A stretch of 6,702 nucleotides of DNA from Caldifarciminota bacterium UBA3073. Its GTDB lineage: Bacteria; Hydrothermota; UBA3073. The position numbers and the translations under genes were made by a program. Numbering within the stretch: the stretch's first letter is position 1; every line of letters begins with the position of its first letter. Below are positions 1 to 5,094 of this stretch, one piece after another. Location: positions 1 to 6,702 of the forward strand of contig DFBT01000092.1 of assembly GCA_002366725.1 (NCBI GenBank), in the 5' to 3' direction. The notes below the pieces were generated by a model that ran no database searches, was not told where the DNA came from, and saw nothing but the letters and a program-made list of their open reading frames with translations.

Positions 1-18
1 TATCCATTCTTTTGGCAT
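1..18 (-). CDS. Start of a gene cut by the window edge, probably the restriction enzyme partner of the upstream methyltransferase
   Basis: Only six codons are inside the window, reading MPKEWI from an ATG at 18-16. The ATG overlaps the stop codon of the methyltransferase (TAATG), and a G-rich Shine-Dalgarno-like run, GAGGGGGG at 33-26, sits seven bases upstream, so a real translation start is likely. A gene coupled this tightly to a type II DNA methyltransferase is most often its cognate endonuclease. From memory, several MjaI-family restriction enzymes begin with a similar KEWI- sequence, so that family is my first guess. Six residues cannot establish it. The existence of a coding start is fairly well supported; the function is inference from context. 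Confidence 0.5.
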
Positions 19-1463
19 TATCTTACCCCCCTCATTGACAAAAATTTTGACTTATATTTGTAATCAAGTATGGTATCAACATTAGCTAGACCATTTTTAA
101 TCAAATGGGCATTTAAAAAAGTTTTGTTTTTCAGATAAAGATAGCAAAGTAAGTTATTTTCATTGTCGTATTTTATGGTGTCGAACTTCAGGAATACCTT
201 CTGTCCTCGGGTTTTTTCTCTTAAAAATCGAATGGCCTCTCCATTTTTTTCTGGTCTCTCTTTTACTCCCAATAACTTAATTCTTAGTCCATTGTTTAAA
301 ATTAATATCTCAGGAGAGATTATTTCTTTTACCGTATAATATGTTTCTCTTTCGGAATGAGAATTATCTATTTTTGAACCAAACCTCAATTTTCTGGGAT
401 CTACTTTCTTATCAAATTTTAAAGGATCCTTAAAAATGTAAGGCAGCTTTTTAATTTCATCGTCAAAATCTATTCTCGGCTTTTCTTGTTTAATTATCTC
501 AAAAATTGTATTCTGAAAAATAAGGTTATGCTTTAAACCAATTTTTTCTTCTATGATTGGTAAAAAATCTTCGTTTATTTCGTAGCCAATAGAGCTTCTA
601 CTTAAATTTTTTGCAGCCAAAGATGTTGTGCCACTTCCAAGAAAAGGGTCAAGAATAGTATCACCAACAAAGCTAAACATTTTAATGAGACGTCTTGGTA
701 GTTCTTCGGGAAACATTGCAAGATGTTTATCCTGCTTTTCACCGGGGAAATTCCAGTGCCCCGTGAAGTATTGGTTCCATTCTTCCCGTGATAACTTCGA
801 TCGCTCTTTTATCTCTTTTGAACCCTTTGGTGGTTTTCCGTGTTTTTTGAAAATCAGTATAAATTCGTAATCCAATTTGAGGATTCCACTTCTCGGATAA
901 GGGAAGGAACCCATTACCGTTGCACCGCCAGTTGTATGACAAGTAGTCACCTTCTGCCAGATAATAGCACCCATATAGTCAAAACCCACACTTTCGCAAA
1001 ACTTGATTATCTCTGTTCTAATCGGAATAACTTTATACCTACCATAATAAACAGAACGGGCAAATTGGTCGCCAATGTTAATACACATTCGACAACCTTT
1101 ATGGAGAACCCTGTGGCATTCATTCCAAACCAAATTAAGATTGTTTATATACTTTTCATAAGTGTCATTGAAACCTATCTGCTTCCCGTTTCCGTAATCT
1201 TTTAGTTGCCAATAGGGGGGTGAGGTGATAACGAGATGAGCGGATTCGTCTGGAACTTCTTTCATCCATCTCGAGTCACCGATGATTATTTTATGTGTTG
1301 TTTTCATACAAATAACCTTATCTTCCGACTTAACAAATTTGGTAGATATCCAGCACTTTCCTTCTGGATTCCACCCGTGTCCATTTACCCTCTTGGGATT
1401 TTCAATATAAACTGAGTTATATGGTGATAAGAGTGCAATCTTTCCTGATTGACTAATAACCAT
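18..1463 (-). CDS. Beta-class DNA methyltransferase (N4-cytosine or N6-adenine) with a C-terminal SNase-like domain
   Basis: A 481-residue protein predicted to transfer a methyl group from S-adenosylmethionine to an exocyclic amino group of a base in a short DNA site. The catalytic motif IV TSPPYW (residues 80-85) precedes the SAM-binding motif DPFLGSGTT (272-280), the order expected for beta-class enzymes. Between them lie conserved blocks including CINIGDQFARS (127-137) and the FPEELPRRLI helix (251-260). Residues about 377-475 form an extra domain resembling staphylococcal nuclease: GLRIKLLGVKERPE, then YLYLKNKTFLNAHLIKNGLANV. By hand alignment its catalytic positions are changed (Arg35 to Lys396, Arg87 to Asn437, Asp21 to Glu385), so nuclease activity is doubtful. 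The first 52 residues (SPYN...GWNPEGKCW) are a short extra module. I chose the ATG at 1463 because a good promoter ends about 28 bases upstream; an in-frame ATG at 1307 just before MKTTHKI is the alternative. Neither has a strong ribosome binding site. The target sequence cannot be read from the protein. Confidence 0.93.
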   Translation of the reverse strand: MVISQSGKIALLSPYNSVYIENPKRVNGHGWNPEGKCWISTKFVKSEDKVICMKTTHKIIIGDSRWMKEVPDESAHLVITSPPYWQLKDYGNGKQIGFNDTYEKYINNLNLVWNECHRVLHKGCRMCINIGDQFARSVYYGRYKVIPIRTEIIKFCESVGFDYMGAIIWQKVTTCHTTGGATVMGSFPYPRSGILKLDYEFILIFKKHGKPPKGSKEIKERSKLSREEWNQYFTGHWNFPGEKQDKHLAMFPEELPRRLIKMFSFVGDTILDPFLGSGTTSLAAKNLSRSSIGYEINEDFLPIIEEKIGLKHNLIFQNTIFEIIKQEKPRIDFDDEIKKLPYIFKDPLKFDKKVDPRKLRFGSKIDNSHSERETYYTVKEIISPEILILNNGLRIKLLGVKERPEKNGEAIRFLREKTRGQKVFLKFDTIKYDNENNLLCYLYLKNKTFLNAHLIKNGLANVDTILDYKYKSKFLSMRGVR

Positions 1464-1497
1464 TCAATTGCGTCTTATTTCACTAACCTCTAATACT

Positions 1498-1526
1498 ATA
1501 ATATAACAAAATTTGGGAAAAGTCAA
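1498..1526 (-). promoter_or_regulatory. Sigma70-type promoter for the SNase-fused methyltransferase gene
   Basis: On the minus strand TTGACT (1526-1521) is followed by a 17-base spacer and TATTAT (1503-1498). Each hexamer matches the bacterial consensus at five of six positions and the spacing is ideal. Transcription should start near 1491, leaving a leader of about 28 bases before the ATG at 1463. The -35 box overlaps the stop codon of the upstream alkyltransferase-like gene. The methyltransferase can therefore be transcribed independently of that gene, although read-through from it is also possible because I see no terminator between them. Confidence 0.65.
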
Positions 1527-1852
1527 GGAAAAAGTTTGTGGGGAGAAGGAAACCAGAGGAAGCGATTTAAATCGATGCGATCACTTTCATCAAAGATTAT
1601 GCCTTCCTTTTTTAGGAGTTTCTTTTGAAGTTCATATCCGTGCCCGGGTTTTAATGATATGCAACCCTTGCCGTTCACCACCCGGTGCCAGGGAAGATTT
1701 TCTTTACGGGAAGATGAGTGTAGAATATAGGCGACCTGCCGAGCCGCCCGGGGATTGCCGGCGTAATCCGCAATCTCCCCGTAGGTGGCTATTTTGCCTC
1801 GCGGTATGCTTCTTATTGTTTCTATCACACTTTGATAAAAAGGGTTTTTCAT
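1523..1852 (-). CDS. atl: Alkyltransferase-like (ATL) protein, O6-alkylguanine sensor for DNA repair
   Basis: A small protein of the MGMT/Ogt DNA-binding fold. The key sequence is PWHRVVN, where tryptophan replaces the alkyl-acceptor cysteine of true methyltransferases (PCHRV). That replacement is the hallmark of ATL proteins, which bind O6-alkylguanine, flip it out and flag it for nucleotide excision repair instead of removing the alkyl group. Other family blocks are visible: RGKIATYGEIADYAG (tyrosine of the helix-turn-helix), RAARQVAYIL carrying the arginine finger, and a C-terminal LNRFLWFP like the end of yeast Atl1. I chose the ATG at 1852 (MKNPFYQSV, 109 residues), where relatives begin. 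A GTG at 1882 would add ten residues and overlap the nucleotidase stop codon as GTGA. Neither start has a convincing ribosome binding site, so coupling to the upstream gene is likely. ATL function is known from the family; the operon link to nucleotide salvage is inference. Confidence 0.92.
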   Translation of the reverse strand: MKNPFYQSVIETIRSIPRGKIATYGEIADYAGNPRAARQVAYILHSSSRKENLPWHRVVNGKGCISLKPGHGYELQKKLLKKEGIIFDESDRIDLNRFLWFPSPHKLFP

Positions 1853-1878
1853 ATTTAGAACTATTCCCCAACTTGAAC

Positions 1879-3510
1879 TCACTCACCCAAGAAATTTATT
1901 CGGTTTTCAAGTTGTGGACTTACCTTGGTGTGAGACTGGATATAGCCCGTTAGGAGGTCGGTTGTGGTAAGGGTAGTGTTCTGCTTTTGAATATCTTTCC
2001 CCGTGAAGATATAATGTCCATCCCCTCCTATTGCCGTCCAGCTGTTTGTCAGTACCGTGTAGGTGGCAGATGTATCGAGAGAATTCCATGAGCCATTTTG
2101 GTAAACCTCGATGCCTGTGACTCTTGACCCGACATTGATTACTTCAGTGACATCTCGACCCGCATATATTGCACAGAATGGGGCTTGAGTTGTATCAATA
2201 GTTATCCTCACGCCACCGACCTGTAGAAATCCACCATCAGAGGCTCGACATGTATCTGGGCATCCATCATCTTTAACTCTCAGAACTGACGCCGATATTT
2301 CAAACACCCGTTTCAGATCGGCACCGGTTAATTGGACCATATAGACTTCATTTCGGAACGGAAGTATTTCATTCACCGTTGAGAAGGTAATCGTGCCGGC
2401 GGGATAAATTCGGTCGCCGCGAATCGACCCGCCGTTAACTAAAGCAACATCTGCATCTGTAAACCAGTTGAGCCACGAATCAGCTATCATGTTGCCGAGG
2501 TTCGTTTCACGGCTGCGAACCACATCACTGTGCGCATCCAGATCGACAGTTGATTCGCCGATGACCGCACCGAGACTGTCATCGTACACCTTAAGGTATT
2601 GTGCCATGAGACCTCGTATCTCGGGGTCATAACCGACAGTTGAATCGAGCAAAACCGTTTGCCAAGTTGGGTTTTGGAGCTTGCCTTTGCTGTAAGTGAA
2701 ATTCAGAACGCCCAGATATTTCGCTCGTGAGCCATCTTGAACAATTATCGTATTTCCAACGGTTTCATAGACATATTCGTGGTCATGACCGCCGACGATT
2801 ATGTCAATGTCATCAACACCCCGAGCAAGTTCTCTGTCAAAGTTTAATCCGATGTGTGTAACGCCGATGAGGATGTCACATTCCTCCTTCTTTAGTTCGT
2901 TGACGACATTGCGGGCGACTTTGACGATGCTCTGGTCAACTGTTACACCACCGCCTGGTGCATTGCATACCTTCAGAAACTCGGGTGTCATCATGCCGAA
3001 AATGCCGACCTTCAAGCCGGCGACCTCTTTTATTACATAGGGGTGAATCCTACTCGCAAGCTCTTGGTCATCGATGATTAGATTTGCCGATACTATATCG
3101 AAATTTGAGTAACTGATGGCATTCTTGTAAACCCCGACACCTCTGTCGAACTCGTGATTTCCCGGTGCAACGACATCATAACCCGCCATACTCATGCCCC
3201 GAATTTCTGGTTCTCCTTCGAGAAGTGAAAAGAGAGGTCCCATCAAGTCATCGCCGGATGAGAGGAGTAGTGAGCCGTCGACTTCAGAACTGATTTTTTT
3301 TGAAGCCGAGGCAATTCTTTCGATGCCCCCGACTGTGAGGGTATCACCTTTTATGACAACTGTATAGGGCGCGACGCAACTCTGAAGGTCTGCGGTGGTC
3401 ATAATGGCAATTTCGACAGGATGGTCCACAGCATTCCCATAACACCAGGCGTGGGGGAATATGCATCCGACAAGGGCAATGTATGTAATAAGGAAGAGTT
3501 TTTTAGACAT
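1879..3510 (-). CDS. Exported UshA-type 5'-nucleotidase / metallophosphoesterase
   Basis: A 543-residue enzyme, close to E. coli UshA in length, expected to hydrolyse 5'-nucleotides or related phosphoesters outside the cytoplasm. The N-terminus has a signal sequence (MSKKLFLITYIALVGC). LVGC at 13-16 fits a lipobox, though cleavage near AWC-YGNA by signal peptidase I is also possible. Metallophosphoesterase motifs follow: D41-L-Q43, GDD (86-88), GNHEFD (117-122), THIG (218-221) and GGHDH (240-244). In the usual D-x-H motif the histidine binds metal; here it is Gln43. The C-terminal 5'-nucleotidase domain (about 315-525) has RETNLGN, NGGSIRGD and IGGDGHY, with Trp491 at the place of the base-stacking Phe498 of UshA and Asp497 matching Asp504. 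Shine-Dalgarno AAGGAG lies six bases before the ATG. It is the first gene of a two-gene unit with the ATL gene. Its DNA is richer in G+C than the R-M genes on both sides. Confidence 0.92.
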   Translation of the reverse strand: MSKKLFLITYIALVGCIFPHAWCYGNAVDHPVEIAIMTTADLQSCVAPYTVVIKGDTLTVGGIERIASASKKISSEVDGSLLLSSGDDLMGPLFSLLEGEPEIRGMSMAGYDVVAPGNHEFDRGVGVYKNAISYSNFDIVSANLIIDDQELASRIHPYVIKEVAGLKVGIFGMMTPEFLKVCNAPGGGVTVDQSIVKVARNVVNELKKEECDILIGVTHIGLNFDRELARGVDDIDIIVGGHDHEYVYETVGNTIIVQDGSRAKYLGVLNFTYSKGKLQNPTWQTVLLDSTVGYDPEIRGLMAQYLKVYDDSLGAVIGESTVDLDAHSDVVRSRETNLGNMIADSWLNWFTDADVALVNGGSIRGDRIYPAGTITFSTVNEILPFRNEVYMVQLTGADLKRVFEISASVLRVKDDGCPDTCRASDGGFLQVGGVRITIDTTQAPFCAIYAGRDVTEVINVGSRVTGIEVYQNGSWNSLDTSATYTVLTNSWTAIGGDGHYIFTGKDIQKQNTTLTTTDLLTGYIQSHTKVSPQLENRINFLGE

Positions 3511-3601
3511 GTCGTTCTCCTTGTTGAATTAAGTAAGAATTTTTAAAGATTTCACAGAATGCTCTGTTCAGTGAAAGTAGATGCTAAGATTTATCCTGCT
3601 T

Positions 3602-3626
3602 GCCCCGTAGCGGTAGCGTACGGGGC
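3602..3626. repeat. GC-rich inverted repeat, perfect 8-bp stem
   Basis: GCCCCGTA (3602-3609) and TACGGGGC (3619-3626) are perfect inverted complements around a nine-base loop that itself holds a repeated GTAGCG. A shorter relative, CGTA-GCG-TACG (3705-3715), stands at the equivalent place before the second large hairpin, so the two seem to be parts of one composite repeat unit. There is no T-run on either side, which argues against an intrinsic terminator. Confidence 0.6.
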
Positions 3627-3633
3627 TTGCCCT

Positions 3634-3692
3634 GTGAAATGCGACTCGTCCTGTGGAGTGAGCAAACTACTCCATGGGAAGCATATTTCATC
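3634..3692. repeat. Hairpin repeat element, copy 1
   Basis: This 59-base unit begins GTGAAATGCGAC and ends GCATATTTCATC. The outer ends pair (TGAAA with TTTCA, TGC with GCA, with a two-base bulge), and the centre forms a ten-pair stem, CCTGTGGAGT (3650-3659) with ACTCCATGGG (3669-3678), including two G-U pairs. The same 12-base ends recur in the copy at 3718-3774. The two copies have different central sequences, yet each keeps a 29-base central stem region, which suggests selection for structure. It resembles REP/MITE-like intergenic elements; I do not recognise a named family. Confidence 0.65.
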
Positions 3693-3717
3693 AGGTGCCT
3701 GTCCCGTAGCGTACGAG

Positions 3718-3774
3718 GTGAAATGCGACTTGCCCTGTAGAAGCAGAGCTATTCAACAGGGAGCATATTTCATC
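3718..3774. repeat. Hairpin repeat element, copy 2
   Basis: A 57-base unit with the same ends as copy 1 (GTGAAATGCGAC and GCATATTTCATC), starting 84 bases later in the same orientation. Its centre pairs CCCTGT (3733-3738) with ACAGGG (3756-3761), then after an A-A mismatch GAA with TTC. Past the shared ends the arm sequences differ from copy 1, but the stem is retained by matching changes on both sides. Confidence 0.65.
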
Positions 3775-3813
3775 GGGACTCTAAGACCCTACGACGCTAT
3801 GACTCAATGAGGC

Positions 3814-3843
3814 TGTAAATTTAAAATTAAAGACCCGACCCCA
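3814..3843 (-). mobile_element. Possible relic end of an IS200/REP-associated transposase element
   Basis: Read on the minus strand, GGGGTCGGGTCTT is followed by an AT-rich stretch with a small inverted repeat (AATTT/AAATT). From memory, GGGTC-GGTCTT-type sequences sit at the ends of elements with IS200-like (Y1, REP-associated) transposases. No transposase is present here and the segment directly follows a strong promoter. A leftover element end that now supplies a promoter to the nucleotidase gene would explain the arrangement. This is recall and inference, and the match has not been tested. Confidence 0.3.
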
Positions 3844-3854
3844 TCACTCCTCAT

Positions 3855-3883
3855 ATTATAACATGCTCTTTTAGAGATGTCAA
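3855..3883 (-). promoter_or_regulatory. Consensus sigma70 promoter upstream of the nucleotidase-ATL unit
   Basis: The minus strand carries TTGACA (3883-3878), a 17-base spacer and TATAAT (3860-3855), a complete match to the bacterial housekeeping consensus with optimal spacing. Transcription should start near 3848 and run through the hairpin-repeat region into the nucleotidase gene, since no other gene lies between. I saw no competing promoter of similar quality closer to the nucleotidase start. Confidence 0.75.
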
Positions 3884-3900
3884 GGGAAAAGTTAGGGAGT

Positions 3901-3940
3901 AAAAGAAGGCTGGAAGAACCCGGGAGTTATTTCCTAAGCC
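3901..3940 (-). terminator. Probable intrinsic terminator of the lipoprotein gene
   Basis: Seven bases after the lipoprotein stop codon the minus strand reads GGCT-TA-GGAA, a 15-base loop, then TTCC-AGCC followed by TTCTTTT. This gives an eight-pair stem with a two-base bulge and a T-rich tail, the usual form of a rho-independent terminator. The loop is large and the T-run is interrupted by one C, so efficiency may be modest. It separates the lipoprotein transcript from the consensus promoter of the nucleotidase unit. Confidence 0.5.
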
Positions 3941-3947
3941 GAACTTG

Positions 3948-4712
3948 TTATATTTTGATAAAGAAATTTCGTGTTGGGATAGGCAAATACGCAGCCCATA
4001 GGCATCCCTTAAATGTACCAGACAGATTGTATTCCTCAGAGTGAGGGTAAGGTCCACTGTAAGCATCGATATTTACAGTCACTTTTGCGAAGTTAACGCC
4101 AGGGAAATTTTGAAAATCTTCTATAGTAGATGTCAGATCTATGTCTATTATGGTATCTCTCACATATAGAATTGTATCATTATCAGGTAAAATGATGATA
4201 GTATCCCCAGTAGATAGTGGATTAATATATAGTTTAATAAGATACCATTCAGCTCTATTTGACTTTGACCAAGCTATTTGCACATTATCAGCGGACTCTA
4301 AAGTATCATCGTCTTCAGGTTCAAGTAGTTCACAGGATGAGGGAAGATTTACACTACCAGATAGATTTCCTATGTTGGATGTGACATAAAGTATATAATT
4401 AGTATCAGGATTTGTACAGCAACCCCAACTTCTTCCTTTTATATAATCGATTCCTTGGCTTAAGGGTAGAGTATCACTCATAGTTCCACTATTTATAACC
4501 ATTTCTGTCTCATTGATGTCAGCAACAGGATGGGAATAGAGGTAAACTTCCTTTTCAATTTCAGAACATCCTTGTGGAATGGCATAATGGTGGCACAACA
4601 ACTTAACGTATCCATAACATACCTTATTAACGACAATCTCTGTCGGAGATTTTTCACAACCACTTAATGCAATGACTGATATTAGTAGACATATAATTTT
4701 AAATTTTGTCAT
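3948..4712 (-). CDS. Putative exported lipoprotein with a fibronectin-like beta domain, function unknown
   Basis: A 254-residue protein that I cannot assign to a named family. The N-terminus is a clear lipoprotein signal: basic MTKFK, hydrophobic IICLLISVIA, then LSGC with lipid-modified Cys19, so the mature protein should be membrane-anchored outside the cytoplasm. Residues 30-127 contain six more cysteines, including a CC pair at 98-99, which could form disulfides. Residues about 128-225 (ELLEPEDDDTLESADNVQIAWS...AEWYLIKLYI...) look like a fibronectin-type or immunoglobulin-like beta sandwich, a common surface or secreted module. No catalytic motif is apparent. No good Shine-Dalgarno sequence precedes the ATG, unlike its neighbours, but the signal peptide fixes the start. 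A probable terminator follows closely. The DNA is AT-rich like the R-M genes upstream. It sits 145 bases beyond the small downstream gene of the ThaI-type cluster and is probably unrelated to it. Confidence 0.8.
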   Translation of the reverse strand: MTKFKIICLLISVIALSGCEKSPTEIVVNKVCYGYVKLLCHHYAIPQGCSEIEKEVYLYSHPVADINETEMVINSGTMSDTLPLSQGIDYIKGRSWGCCTNPDTNYILYVTSNIGNLSGSVNLPSSCELLEPEDDDTLESADNVQIAWSKSNRAEWYLIKLYINPLSTGDTIIILPDNDTILYVRDTIIDIDLTSTIEDFQNFPGVNFAKVTVNIDAYSGPYPHSEEYNLSGTFKGCLWAAYLPIPTRNFFIKI

Positions 4713-4857
4713 TTATAACTGTTGTCGACACAATGACTTGTGCTATTTCTCTGAAACTAAATACACAATTTCCTTATTATTTACTTATAGCTCCTGACTA
4801 CTTATTATATCGTGTCTTGTCTATAATAAAGGAATAAATAATTCTTGAATCCTATCA

Positions 4858-5049
4858 CTAATCCAATTCTTGAATTGTGAAATCAATTGTTTCTTCACTA
4901 AATGTCGTTATTCCCAATATCTTTAACAACTGGCCCAATTGCTTATCAGTCAGCTCATCCTCTTCTAATGGAATTACAATTACAGTAGCCTCTCCTGTAC
5001 CTAATGGTTTTTCCCGCCATCCCATATAACATCTAAAATCTTTGTTCAT
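4858..5049 (-). CDS. Small acidic protein of unknown function, downstream of the R-M pair
   Basis: A 63-residue protein with a convincing ribosome binding site (AAGGAG four bases before the ATG), so it is probably translated. It starts 45 bases after the methyltransferase stop codon on the same strand, with no clear terminator between, and may share the R-M transcript. The first third is mixed (MNKDFRCYMGWREKPLG). The rest is strongly acidic and likely helical (EEDELTDKQLGQLLKILG, then FSEETIDFTIQEL). There is no signal peptide and no recognisable helix-turn-helix of the kind found in R-M control proteins. I do not recognise the family. A modulator of the R-M system is possible from position alone; an unrelated hypothetical gene is just as likely. 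Confidence 0.6.
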   Translation of the reverse strand: MNKDFRCYMGWREKPLGTGEATVIVIPLEEDELTDKQLGQLLKILGITTFSEETIDFTIQELD

Positions 5050-5094
5050 TTTACTCCTTTTTTGAGAGCCCTACATATTTATTAAATAATCCCC

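Larger units (their letters stand above)
3511..3848 (-). other. Long non-coding leader of the nucleotidase gene, filled with hairpin repeats
   Basis: If transcription starts about seven bases past the TATAAT at 3860-3855, the nucleotidase mRNA has a 5' leader of about 338 bases. I find no credible gene in it on either strand. It contains, in transcript order, an AT-rich GGGGTCGGGTCTT segment (3843-3814), two related hairpin repeats (3774-3718 and 3692-3634), a GC-rich hairpin (3626-3602), a small imperfect inverted repeat (ACAGA/TCTGT at 3554-3567), and the ribosome binding site AAGGAG (3522-3517). No hairpin is followed by a U-run, so none looks like an attenuator. Whether the leader regulates translation or is only the scar of repeat insertion cannot be decided from the sequence. 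Confidence 0.45.

Noticed and set aside
840..1205. A 121-codon plus-strand open frame
   Set aside because: It is antisense to the conserved methyltransferase core, with no ribosome binding site or recognisable protein.
1704..1886. Short minus-strand frame overlapping the ATL gene
   Set aside because: It is an out-of-frame shadow of the ATL gene, which has the diagnostic PWHRV motif in the chosen frame.
1513..1953. A 146-codon plus-strand open frame
   Set aside because: It lies opposite the clearly recognisable ATL gene and the end of the nucleotidase, and its translation shows no family features.
3602..3626. GC-rich hairpin considered as an intrinsic terminator
   Set aside because: Neither strand has a T-run after the stem.
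3634..3774. Possible CRISPR array
   Set aside because: Only two units, each a self-complementary hairpin with divergent centres. There is no set of identical repeats with equal-length spacers and no cas gene.
3559..3810. An 83-codon plus-strand open frame rich in cysteine with repeated ACPVAY/VKCD segments
   Set aside because: It is simply the translation of the tandem hairpin repeats. It has no ribosome binding site, and the repeats are better explained as structured DNA/RNA.
3842..3854. Short minus-strand start codons just after the consensus promoter (possible leader peptide)
   Set aside because: The first ATG lies before the expected transcription start and the second opens a frame of only five codons, so no leader peptide is supported.
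4723..4730. Palindrome TGTCGACA just upstream of the lipoprotein start, considered as an operator
   Set aside because: Eight bases with no second copy or matching regulator in the window; chance is a sufficient explanation.
4804..4809. Minus-strand TATAAT upstream of the lipoprotein gene, considered as its promoter
   Set aside because: No acceptable -35 box is found at 16-19 bases and there is no extended -10. In an AT-rich intergenic stretch a single hexamer is weak evidence. It remains the best visible candidate if the gene has its own promoter.
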